From positions 1-61,787 of the forward strand of contig MFXT01000022.1 in assembly GCA_001788955.1 (NCBI GenBank): a stretch of 61,787 nt of DNA. Direction: 5' to 3'. A program made the position numbers and the translations under genes. The notes under the pieces were generated by a model. It worked only from the letters and a program-made list of their open reading frames with translations, searched no databases and was not told the DNA's origin. This stretch comes from Candidatus Peribacteria bacterium RIFCSPHIGHO2_02_FULL_49_16. GTDB lineage: Bacteria > Patescibacteriota > Gracilibacteria > Peribacterales > Peribacteraceae. Of the stretch, positions 26,747 through 34,360 are shown piece by piece. Position 1 is the first letter of the stretch. Each line of letters starts with the position of its first letter.

Positions 26747-27243
26747 TTTGGATACAACAGTGCTTTGGTGGCAATAGCACGCATGCGATCTTCTTCCTGA
26801 AGTTGAATGGTCAGAATCCGTGCAACAGTGCACTCCTGTTTTGTGAAAAGGGGCACTTGATACCGTGCAAAAAATTCGAGTAGCCTGTCACGTTCTTCGA
26901 CGGAAGAAAATCCAATCACTGTACGCATAACGGGGTTATTGCGCATATGTTTTTCGATGTATTCAACGGCATGCGCTTCGGGGTCAACCAAAGTAAGTAC
27001 ATCTGATTCTTTGATCCATCGGGTGTTTCGATGATCAGGAAGAATATCGGTTAACTGATGATCATAAATATGGAGCGGTATGGCATGCGTATGTGCAATG
27101 TCTTCGACCTCGGAACGGAAATAATCAAGCCAATCATTAATGAATGCATTGTATTTTTCAGGATTTTTTAAGAATGTATACCAACTCGTCTCCTGTGGTC
27201 GCAGGATGGTGACATCGCACCCGTGGATGTCAGCCATAGACAT
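26743..27243 (-). CDS. hypothetical protein, 166 aa
   Basis: A soluble protein of mixed alpha/beta composition (MSMADIHGCDVTILRPQETSW at the start; FARYQVPLFTKQECTVARIL near the end). The second half resembles a small Rossmann-like or regulatory domain, but no family was recognised. The frame is open to 27309, which would overlap prmC by 55 bp; the ATG at 27243 has GGAG about 11 nt upstream and is preferred. It appears to be cotranscribed with prmC. Confidence 0.65.
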   Translation of the reverse strand: MSMADIHGCDVTILRPQETSWYTFLKNPEKYNAFINDWLDYFRSEVEDIAHTHAIPLHIYDHQLTDILPDHRNTRWIKESDVLTLVDPEAHAVEYIEKHMRNNPVMRTVIGFSSVEERDRLLEFFARYQVPLFTKQECTVARILTIQLQEEDRMRAIATKALLYPN

Positions 27244-27254
27244 ATCAGAACATA

Positions 27255-28103
27255 CTACTCCATTTGTGACAATTTGTCCATTGCGAATTCTTTTTGATCG
27301 TGTCTGCATTCAATGATTATGCCAAGACAGAATGGATGTTTTTGTGCTTTTTTTATGAGATTTTTGAGGATGTATGTTCCAGCATTTCCGCCAAAGAGCG
27401 CACCGTGCGGCTCGTAATTTTTGATATCCGGAGATACGTTCTCATCATCCGGAATGTATGGCGGATTGGAAATGATGAGAAAAGGCATGTCGAGATCCAT
27501 CATTGGATCGAGCAGACTCCCCTGTCGAAAATCAATGCGCCGATCGACGCCATGCTTCTGTGCATTTTTTTGTGCGACGATCAATGCATCATGGCTGATG
27601 TCTGTGGCAATAATGTTCACGTCGGGTCTTTCACAGGCAAGCGTTACGGCAATGCATCCGGAGCCGCTCCCGACGTCGATGAGGATAGGTTGTACAGAAC
27701 CGGACGAAGTGGGACTGCGTACGAAGAGATGAGCGATGCCGATTATTTCGGAATCGATGAAGCGACAGTGAAAAGTGTTTGCCGATCGTGGGCTCTGCGA
27801 AGGGTGAAGTATTTCGAGGGTGAGATCGATCAATCCCTCTGTGCTTGGTCGTGGAATGAGTACTCGTGGATCGACATCGAACATCCTTCCATAAAATTCT
27901 TTTTCTCCTGTAATATAGGCCACAGGTTCTCCTCCACTTCGTCGCGTGATCCATTCTGCAAACAGCTGCTGCTGATCTGATGTGAGAGCGTGTTCTGGAT
28001 GGGCAAGAATCCAAGATCGGTCTTTGTGCAGAATATGCACTAAAAGAACCTCGCAATCTTCCGTTGCAATGCCTGATTGCTTGACTCCTTGTTCTATTCT
28101 CAT
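27255..28103 (-). CDS. prmC: peptide chain release factor N5-glutamine methyltransferase
   Basis: 282 residues. An N-terminal helical domain is followed by an AdoMet methyltransferase fold with LIDVGSGSGCIAVTLA and the catalytic SNPPYIPDDE. The GGQ glutamine of release factors is the expected substrate. Between the GEKEFYGRMFDVDPRVLIPRPSTEGLI block and the SAM motif there is an insertion of about 30 residues (from SPRSANTF) not usual in the family. The ATG at 28103 is chosen because TATCAT on this strand ends 6 nt before it, within an 18-bp spacer shared with a divergent glycosyltransferase gene. Confidence 0.92.
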   Translation of the reverse strand: MRIEQGVKQSGIATEDCEVLLVHILHKDRSWILAHPEHALTSDQQQLFAEWITRRSGGEPVAYITGEKEFYGRMFDVDPRVLIPRPSTEGLIDLTLEILHPSQSPRSANTFHCRFIDSEIIGIAHLFVRSPTSSGSVQPILIDVGSGSGCIAVTLACERPDVNIIATDISHDALIVAQKNAQKHGVDRRIDFRQGSLLDPMMDLDMPFLIISNPPYIPDDENVSPDIKNYEPHGALFGGNAGTYILKNLIKKAQKHPFCLGIIIECRHDQKEFAMDKLSQME

Positions 28104-28120
28104 TGCTGTATGATACAGCA
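28104..28120. promoter_or_regulatory. palindromic bidirectional -10 promoter between prmC and a glycosyltransferase
   Basis: The whole 18-bp spacer is essentially one palindrome, TGCTGTAT-G-ATACAGCA (8-bp arms). It reads TATGAT on the plus strand (28109-28114), 7 nt before ATG 28122. It reads TATCAT on the minus strand (28115-28110), 6 nt before ATG 28103. Both mRNAs would be leaderless and the two polymerases cannot bind together. Confidence 0.7.
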
Positions 28121-28121
28121 C

Positions 28122-29150
28122 ATGATGCACGTGGGCATTGATTGCCGTTTTGCCAGTACAAAGAGCGGGCTGGGATGCTACACGCGAGAATTGGTAAAAG
28201 CACTCCTTCAACGTGACGATCCTATTCGTTACACACTATTTACACGATTGAAGGATGACGGTTGGTTACGGGCGCTACCGCCTACAACCTACGGCCTACA
28301 ACCTACCGCCTATTCCCATTACTCTCTCGCCGAACAACTCCTCCTTCCCGGAGCCATTCGTCATGCAAAGGTCGATCTGTATTTTGCACCACATTTTAAT
28401 ATTCCCCTCTTATGCCCCGTACCGTTTATTGTGACGATTCACGATCTGATACTTCATCGCTTTCCTAACCACGCATCACTCTTTCGTCAATTTGCATATC
28501 GCACGGTAATGAACCATGCCGTCAAACGTGCAAAACATGTGATTACGGTCAGTAAAACGGTGGCAGATGATCTCATGAAGATGTATAGCCTCGCAGAGGA
28601 TGCGGTTTCGATTATTCACGAAGCAGTGAATCCCCTCTTTTGCCCGCAATCTTTGGAAATACAGAAATCGGTTCGTGAAAAATATTTCCTGAATAAGCCA
28701 TTTTTTCTCTATGTCGGTAACACGAAGCAACACAAGAATATTCCTCTTCTTATCGAAGCATTTACAAAAAGTGATTGCATGGGTACCGAACTTGTTCTTG
28801 TGATTGGTGAGGGTACTCTTCCTAAAGAAGTCGCCGGTGTGCGCGTTTTACAAACTATTCCGACAGATGATCTTCCCGCACTCTACTGTGCGGCGCGTGC
28901 ATTCATCACGGCGACATCCTATGAAGGATTCTGTTTGCCGGTTGCAGAAGCACTTGCATGCGGATGTCCGGTTATCGCGACGCGTACCGGAGCAATTATG
29001 GAGATGATTGGAAATCGTGGAATGTTTATTGAACCAACAGTACATTCACTGATTTCCGCATATAAAAATCCCCCGTTTCATTCGCATGAACGATGGAACC
29101 GGGGGTGGGAAGACGTTGCGCAGCAGACGGTAAAGAACATCAGTCGTTGA
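28122..29150 (+). CDS. GT4-type glycosyltransferase
   Basis: 342 residues, GT-B fold. It begins MHVGIDCRFASTKSGLGCYTREL, a typical GT4 opening; donor-site sequence is SYEGFCLPVAEALACGCPVIATRTGAIMEMIG. VGNTKQHKNIPLLIEAF marks the start of the C-terminal domain. Residues about 52-65 (PTTYGLQPTAYS) are encoded by a heptanucleotide tandem repeat and look like an insertion. The Ala/Pro-rich stretch aside, the protein is complete. It overlaps the convergent SLH/Calx-beta gene by 11 bp. Confidence 0.88.
   Translation: MMHVGIDCRFASTKSGLGCYTRELVKALLQRDDPIRYTLFTRLKDDGWLRALPPTTYGLQPTAYSHYSLAEQLLLPGAIRHAKVDLYFAPHFNIPLLCPVPFIVTIHDLILHRFPNHASLFRQFAYRTVMNHAVKRAKHVITVSKTVADDLMKMYSLAEDAVSIIHEAVNPLFCPQSLEIQKSVREKYFLNKPFFLYVGNTKQHKNIPLLIEAFTKSDCMGTELVLVIGEGTLPKEVAGVRVLQTIPTDDLPALYCAARAFITATSYEGFCLPVAEALACGCPVIATRTGAIMEMIGNRGMFIEPTVHSLISAYKNPPFHSHERWNRGWEDVAQQTVKNISR
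28274..28315. repeat. heptanucleotide tandem repeat (CCTACNN family) inside a glycosyltransferase gene
   Basis: Six consecutive 7-bp units: GCTACCG, CCTACAA, CCTACGG, CCTACAA, CCTACCG and CCTATTC. The 42 bp equal 14 codons, so the frame is preserved. Related units, in inverse orientation, fill a spacer at 56170-56197. Confidence 0.85.
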
Positions 29151-30564
29151 TATTCAGCGTCGCGATGTCCGGAAAAATTGCGACGGCGCCTCCTGTTGGG
29201 TTTTGAAGTGTAAGCGTGACCGTTTCATCGGATTCATTATCAGAATCGGCTTTTGTGGAAACGAAAAATGATTTCTTCATTTCTCCTTCTTTAAATTCCA
29301 TCGTGCCGGAGATATCCGAATAATCCATACTCGGGTTGGCCGTACCGGCGCTGGTTGCGTAGTCCACACTCACGTCTCCTTTTGCTCCTCCGAGACGAAT
29401 AATGACGACTTCCATCTTCTCTCCTTCTTGAACAGAGAAGTTCGAATCTGAAAATTTAAACTTCCCGTTGTCATAAGCAGCTGCTTCGGTGTCAATAATA
29501 GTCAAGATAGATTTTGCGATGACTTTTCCTTCATGTCGCAGATACAGATATGCGGAAACATTTCCGTCAACGACGTCGTTATCCACGAGAGAAATAGTGA
29601 AGTTCTTTTTTTTCTCTCCTTCTGCAAATTCCAGTATTCCTTTGGTCGTTTTAAAGTCCTTTCCTTCAATTGCCGTATTGCTGCCAGCGTCATATTCGAT
29701 GGATGCGGCAACCGTTGCACTGTCTGTGCGATTCACGGTGACGGTGGCTGTTGCTGCGTCTTCGGCAAACGCATATTCGAGCGCACTGAAGGCATACGTT
29801 CCTTGACTGCTTTTGCCTTCCAATGGAACATTTGTTCCCAGTGGATCTTCGTCATCAAGTATGGTGATGGCGGCGCTGCCGATCTCTCCGACAGCTGCAG
29901 AGTTGCCGGGATTACTTAAGACGAGATGAAATAGTTCACTTCCTTCATTCTTTGCATCGTCTTTAATGTATATGACCACTACCAAAGAGGTTTCGCCTTT
30001 GGCGAATTCCAGCGTTTTATGTACGGCGAGAAAATCTTCATTCTCTTTTGCTGTTTCGCTCTCCGTATGAATTTCCACGGTTGCCGCTGACAGATCTCCA
30101 CTGCGTTCTACAAGAAGAGAGATTTGATTTACTTTTTCGGGGAAAGCAAATTTCTCTTTTGAGAAAGAGAAGATGGCTTTTCCGGTGAGATTTGCCGTAA
30201 GATTCGAGCTCGTTTTTACACTGCTGGATGACGAACGCGTTGTAGTTGTTCTCGTCGTGGCACTTGACGACTGGCTGTCATTGGTTGCGACAACCTCTCC
30301 CCCATTCATAAATCTCTGAAACATAACGGCAATTTGTCCACGCGTAACGTAATCGTTCGGATGGAAAGTGCCATCATCATATCCTTTCATAATACCTTTG
30401 TTATAGAGTTCTCCCACTGCGGAGTCGTAGTACATTCCCGATTGGACATCTGGGAATAGTACAGATCCAAGCAGAGTGGCGCTCAATGCAGCGCTTGCAT
30501 TCCCAAGAGTGACTCCAAGGCATACGAGGAGCAAACCCTGAAAAAGCGAAAAACGGATACGCAT
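29140..30564 (-). CDS. secreted SLH / Calx-beta repeat surface protein
   Basis: 474 residues. A signal peptide (about 1-28, FQGLLLVCLGVTLGNASA) is followed by one S-layer-homology domain (about 34-80; FPDVQSGMYYDSAVGELYNKGIMKGYDDGTFHP). A Ser/Thr-rich linker leads to three Calx-beta repeats near 130-235, 250-360 and 370-474, each with 'SVxEG..' strands, a GxDFxxxxGxLxFxxGE motif and acidic Ca-binding stretches. SLH domains bind secondary cell-wall polymers, so this is probably wall-associated and calcium-dependent. The ATG at 30564 gives a proper signal peptide. Confidence 0.85.
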   Translation of the reverse strand: MRIRFSLFQGLLLVCLGVTLGNASAALSATLLGSVLFPDVQSGMYYDSAVGELYNKGIMKGYDDGTFHPNDYVTRGQIAVMFQRFMNGGEVVATNDSQSSSATTRTTTTRSSSSSVKTSSNLTANLTGKAIFSFSKEKFAFPEKVNQISLLVERSGDLSAATVEIHTESETAKENEDFLAVHKTLEFAKGETSLVVVIYIKDDAKNEGSELFHLVLSNPGNSAAVGEIGSAAITILDDEDPLGTNVPLEGKSSQGTYAFSALEYAFAEDAATATVTVNRTDSATVAASIEYDAGSNTAIEGKDFKTTKGILEFAEGEKKKNFTISLVDNDVVDGNVSAYLYLRHEGKVIAKSILTIIDTEAAAYDNGKFKFSDSNFSVQEGEKMEVVIIRLGGAKGDVSVDYATSAGTANPSMDYSDISGTMEFKEGEMKKSFFVSTKADSDNESDETVTLTLQNPTGGAVAIFPDIATLNIND

Positions 30565-30725
30565 ATTTTTAGAGGGAGAAATATGGGGGAAAAGTTCCAA
30601 AATGATGCAGAGAGCATTGGAATAATGCAATAGACAATCAGGACTGATCACAGCATTTTTAGAGATAGAGCTCTTCCAAACGGCTGGTCTTGCCCTTTTG
30701 GCGAAAACTTGTAGACTTTTGCGGA

Positions 30726-31040
30726 ATGCTCATGATTCGTCTTCAGCGAACCGGCAGAAGAGGTATTCCGACCTACCGTCTTGTCGTTGCAGAAAAACGA
30801 CGGGCGGTACAGGGGCGTTTTCTGGAAATTGTGGGTCATTATCTGACCGATCGAAATCCTGCAGTATGGGAAGTAAAGAATGATCGTATCCGGCATTGGT
30901 TGAAGCATGGGGCCGCTCCGAGCAGTACTGTGGCTCGTCTTCTCGTGAAAGGAGGAATGCAGGAAGCCCAACCGTTTGTGAAGAGGTATGTGCATCGGAA
31001 GAAAAAGGGAGCCGAGAAAGAAGAAACCAAGAAATCCTAA
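30726..31040 (+). CDS. rpsP: 30S ribosomal protein S16
   Basis: 104 residues: MIRLQRTGRRGIPTYRLVVAEKRRAVQGRFLEIVGHY and NDRIRHWLKHGAAPSSTVARLL are diagnostic of S16, followed by a Lys/Glu-rich tail. The ATG at 30726 has TAGACT ending 8 nt upstream; an internal ATG at 30732 is the more usual family start. It is followed by khpA, the order also found in Firmicutes. Confidence 0.95.
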   Translation: MLMIRLQRTGRRGIPTYRLVVAEKRRAVQGRFLEIVGHYLTDRNPAVWEVKNDRIRHWLKHGAAPSSTVARLLVKGGMQEAQPFVKRYVHRKKKGAEKEETKKS

Positions 31041-31050
31041 AGCGAAGAAG

Positions 31051-31077
31051 CTATCACTATCACCTATCCCCTATCAT
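31051..31077. repeat. heptanucleotide tandem repeat filling the rpsP-khpA spacer
   Basis: CTATCA, CTATCAC, CTATCCC and CTATCAT run in 7-bp register and end 4 nt before the khpA ATG. This is the same type of short tandem repeat as in the glycosyltransferase gene at 28274. Confidence 0.6.
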
Positions 31078-31081
31078 CTCA

Positions 31082-31339
31082 ATGTCCTCCTCCCTTCCCG
31101 GTTACGACTTTCTCAAGTTTGTCCTCGAATCTCTTGTTGAGGATCATGATCAGTTAGCCATCGAGGCGACGCAGGATTCTTTGGGAATCCTTTTGACCGT
31201 GCGCGTCAGTGATCGTGATATGGGAAAGCTCATTGGAAAGAGCGGACAGACGGTGAAAGCGCTTCGTACGCTCGTTCGTGTTATCGGAGGGAATGAAAAA
31301 CAACGGATTAATCTGAAAATCCTGGAACCGGGTTCATAA
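31082..31339 (+). CDS. khpA: KH-domain RNA-binding protein KhpA
   Basis: 85 residues forming a single KH domain: LLTVRVSDRDMGKLIGKSGQTVKALRTLVRV contains the GxxG loop (GKSG). KhpA-type proteins bind RNA, usually with KhpB/Jag, and are encoded next to rpsP in many bacteria. The ATG at 31082 is 42 bp after the rpsP stop; the longer open frame is rpsP shadow. Confidence 0.92.
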   Translation: MSSSLPGYDFLKFVLESLVEDHDQLAIEATQDSLGILLTVRVSDRDMGKLIGKSGQTVKALRTLVRVIGGNEKQRINLKILEPGS

Positions 31340-31377
31340 AATTGATATAGTGAAACCTCCTTAACTCCTTTTGTATT

Positions 31378-31692
31378 ATGATTCGTGATCTTCTTGAAGG
31401 CGGCAGTATCATTGATGTTGTTGCAACTCTGATCGCTTTGAGCATCATTTTTGCTTCCATTCTTTCGCTTCTCTTTATTATTTGGGGTGGAATTTCTTTC
31501 ATTCTTTCTGCGGGAGATGATGAGAAGATTAAGAAGGCAACAAATACAATCCGTTATGCGATTATCGGACTTGTTATTTCTTTTATCGCCTTTTTCCTGG
31601 TGTCATGGATCAGTCGCCTTCTTGATATCCCCTTTGATCTCAACTTCTCGACGATCGTCGCTTTGATGCAGGAAATCTTCCGAGCGCTGTAA
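31378..31692 (+). CDS. TrbC/VirB2-like small membrane protein
   Basis: 104 residues with two or three membrane segments: ASILSLLFIIWGGISFILSAG and TIRYAIIGLVISFIAFFLVSW, joined by DDEKIKKATN. This pattern is common in CPR genomes and is annotated as TrbC/VirB2 or pilin-like. No other conjugation gene is nearby, so conjugation is not implied. It may belong to the pilus or surface apparatus. Confidence 0.75.
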   Translation: MIRDLLEGGSIIDVVATLIALSIIFASILSLLFIIWGGISFILSAGDDEKIKKATNTIRYAIIGLVISFIAFFLVSWISRLLDIPFDLNFSTIVALMQEIFRAL

Positions 31693-31719
31693 TCATCGTA
31701 AACATAATGAGGATGATGT

Positions 31720-31797
31720 GGGCGGTTAGCTCAGTTGGTCTAGAGCGACTGGTTTACACCCAGTAGGTCACAGGTTCGACTCCTGTACCGCCCACCA
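31720..31797 (+). tRNA. tRNA-Val (TAC)
   Basis: A complete cloverleaf. The acceptor stem is GGGCGGT with ACCGCCC, the D arm GCTCAGTTGGTCTAGAGC, and the anticodon loop TTTACAC gives TAC (Val). The T arm is CAGGTTCGACTCCTG, and CCA is encoded at 31795-31797. Confidence 0.96.
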
Positions 31798-31931
31798 CAC
31801 TTCGCTCTTGTGAACGAACTGAACGAGAGCTACGCGCGGCGCGGTAAGAGAAAATGTAGCGAAAGGTGCCTCGCATAGCTGCAAAGAGCAGAGATTGCCT
31901 TTTTCCCGTTTTCCTGTAGCCTATGCATACT

Positions 31932-32150
31932 ATGAATTTTCTGTTTCTTCTCCAGATTGTTGTCAGTATTTTACTTTCCCTCTGTATTCTTGTACAGCAG
32001 CGGGCATCGGGATTGTCTTCGGTGTTTGGCGGAAGCGGAGAGACTCTCGTTGTACAAAGGCGTGGAGCGGAAAAAGTCCTTTTTCAGGTTACGACTCTGC
32101 TCTGTGCGCTTTTCTTCATTTTGGCAGTGCTGCAGTGGTACATTTTCTAG
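31932..32150 (+). CDS. secG: preprotein translocase subunit SecG
   Basis: 72 residues. Two membrane helices (FLFLLQIVVSILLSLCILVQQR and VLFQVTTLLCALFFILAVLQWYIF) flank the loop GLSSVFGGSGETLVVQRRGAEK, as in SecG. SecG assists SecYE-mediated protein export. The ATG at 31932 is preferred over one at 31923 because TAGCCT ends 9 nt upstream. Confidence 0.92.
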   Translation: MNFLFLLQIVVSILLSLCILVQQRASGLSSVFGGSGETLVVQRRGAEKVLFQVTTLLCALFFILAVLQWYIF

Positions 32151-32164
32151 TATCTTTTTTTTAG

Positions 32165-34360
32165 ATGCATTCGGTTCGACAGCATTTTTTTCGGTGGATA
32201 CGATGGAAACACGCAGTGTTTTCACTGCTGCTCGTTGCATTTTTCGGGAGTGCCGCCATTCTGCAGAGCAGGTTTTACCGTGAGAATACCTTTTTAGTGC
32301 CGCAAGAGGGTGGCACATATATCGAAGGCGCTATCGGAGAATTTCGTCCCTTAAATCCGTGGTTCGTTCTCACAAATGATGTCAATCGCGACATGGTGTC
32401 TCTTATTTTTACGGGACTGCTTCGATACAATCCGCACACAAAGGACATTGAAGAAGATCTTGCTTTATTAGACGTTTCTTCGGATGGGAAAATATACACT
32501 GTCAAATTGAAAGAGAATATTTTCTGGCACGATTCAACAAAAGAACATCTGCATCCGGTCACGTCTGACGATATTCTGTTTACTTTCAAAACCATTCAAA
32601 ATCCGGATTTTCCCAACACGCTTCTTCAGCAGAACTTTCGTGGTGTGGAGATTGTGCAGATTGATGAACGGACCGTGCAGTTCCGGTTGGAGGAATCGTA
32701 TTCCTTCTTTCCGAGTAATCTGACTCTGGGTCTGCTCCCCCGTCGTTCTTTTGAAGGCATTCCTGTGAATCGTCTCAGTGAAGTATTTGACTTTGGATTC
32801 CATCCCATTGGCACCGGTCCCTATCGTTTTAAGAGTTTGATACAGACGGAATTGAGTACGGAGATCACGTTGGAACACTTCATACAGCCTGCCTCCAGTG
32901 AGATCCATCATCTGGAACGAATGGTATTTCGGGTGTTTCCCAATTTTCGCACGCTCCTTTCGGACGTGGGAAATCTGGATGGCATCCGGCTCGTTCCACG
33001 CGAAGATGATGGCACATTTATGATGCCACGACGATTTGATGTGTTGACGTACAGCTTACCACAATATACGGCACTCTTTTTCAATCTCGATCATCCGGTG
33101 CTGCGTGATCCAAAGTTGCGTTTGGGGTTGCAGCTGGGAACGAACAAAGAAGAGATCGCACACATTGCAGGATCATCTCTCATTGTCGACACACCATTTT
33201 TGGAATTGGATACGTCCGACTGGCGATATCAGTTTGATGCGTCTGCTGCACAAGGGGCGCTGTTTGATTCGGAATGGTATTTCCCGGAGAAGCTCCGTTT
33301 GCAACGTCTTTTGGAGGAACAGGAGGCGAACCGGGTCGGCATGCTTCAGATGGATCCGATTGTTCTTCTGGATACGGGAGCGATCGTAACAATTACGGGT
33401 GCTTTCTTGAAAGGAAAAACAGGCCTGACACTGAATGATGTTCTTGTTGAGCAATCATCTACGGGAAGCTGGACTGCATTTGTCCCGACAGATGGTTCCA
33501 CAGGATCTCTTACACTTGGTACCAACCTGCTTCGTTTACGTGATGCAAAAGGTGCGATTATTGATTCGTTTTATCTCTGGCGTACGACCGATCCGCGGGC
33601 ATTTCGAAGAGCTTCTCTGGAGCAGAAGCTCGTTACGGATTTTCTTGCCGTGCGTTCTTCAGAAAAACATCTCACAGCTATGGATTTCTTTCTGGAAGAT
33701 GGACATCTGCGTTCAAGAAGAGACCAAGATCCTCTTGGAACGCGTATCAATGAAAAAGGAGAACTTCTCGATATGGTTCTGCTGACGAGTCCATCTCTGC
33801 CCGTCTATCGCGATATTGCGGAAAATATTGTAAAGCAATGGAAGGAATTGGGCGTACTCATAAAAATCGATATTCCGGACACGCGTGAACAATTTGAAGA
33901 ACGCCTTCTTGCTCGTGATTATGATGTCGTTCTCTTCGGACAATCATTGCTCAATAATCTCGATACCTATCCGTACTGGCACAGCAGTGCCGTGCAACGC
34001 ACGCAGGGAAAGAAAAGTGATTTGCGTCTTGATGCGTATAACCTTTCGCAGTATGCGTCATTTGAAGTGGATGCCTTACTTGAAGTGATTCGCTCTTTTG
34101 TAGCGACGAAGGAACGTGAAGATGCTCTTTTGGAATTGCGTGACGCACTGAAAAAAGACATTCCTGCCGTGTTTCTGTATTCTCCAGAGTATGCGTATGC
34201 CTATCGTCATGACGTGAAGGGTATTGATTTTGGTACGCCGGCATTGCATTCGGATCGCTTTCTGACCGTTGCAAACTGGTATCTGAAACAGGAACGCGTC
34301 TTTAGCGATGGGAAGAGTTGGTGGTCCTTTTTCCCGTGGATTCTTTCATTACTCTCGTAG
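32165..34360 (+). CDS. extracellular solute-binding protein family 5 with an inserted domain
   Basis: 731 residues, anchored by an N-terminal membrane segment (about 18-36). It has the family 5 (peptide/nickel) fold: EGAIGEFRPLNPW, FTGLLRYNPHTKDIEEDLALLDVSSDGKIYTVKL, SDDILFTFKTIQ and GTGPYRFKSL. Residues about 400-473 form an extra beta-rich, Ig- or lamin-tail-like module (ITGAFLKGKTGLTLNDVLVE through FYLWRT), which accounts for the excess over the usual 500-550. No permease or ATPase is next to it. It overlaps the convergent M23 gene by 12 bp. Confidence 0.85.
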   Translation: MHSVRQHFFRWIRWKHAVFSLLLVAFFGSAAILQSRFYRENTFLVPQEGGTYIEGAIGEFRPLNPWFVLTNDVNRDMVSLIFTGLLRYNPHTKDIEEDLALLDVSSDGKIYTVKLKENIFWHDSTKEHLHPVTSDDILFTFKTIQNPDFPNTLLQQNFRGVEIVQIDERTVQFRLEESYSFFPSNLTLGLLPRRSFEGIPVNRLSEVFDFGFHPIGTGPYRFKSLIQTELSTEITLEHFIQPASSEIHHLERMVFRVFPNFRTLLSDVGNLDGIRLVPREDDGTFMMPRRFDVLTYSLPQYTALFFNLDHPVLRDPKLRLGLQLGTNKEEIAHIAGSSLIVDTPFLELDTSDWRYQFDASAAQGALFDSEWYFPEKLRLQRLLEEQEANRVGMLQMDPIVLLDTGAIVTITGAFLKGKTGLTLNDVLVEQSSTGSWTAFVPTDGSTGSLTLGTNLLRLRDAKGAIIDSFYLWRTTDPRAFRRASLEQKLVTDFLAVRSSEKHLTAMDFFLEDGHLRSRRDQDPLGTRINEKGELLDMVLLTSPSLPVYRDIAENIVKQWKELGVLIKIDIPDTREQFEERLLARDYDVVLFGQSLLNNLDTYPYWHSSAVQRTQGKKSDLRLDAYNLSQYASFEVDALLEVIRSFVATKEREDALLELRDALKKDIPAVFLYSPEYAYAYRHDVKGIDFGTPALHSDRFLTVANWYLKQERVFSDGKSWWSFFPWILSLLS

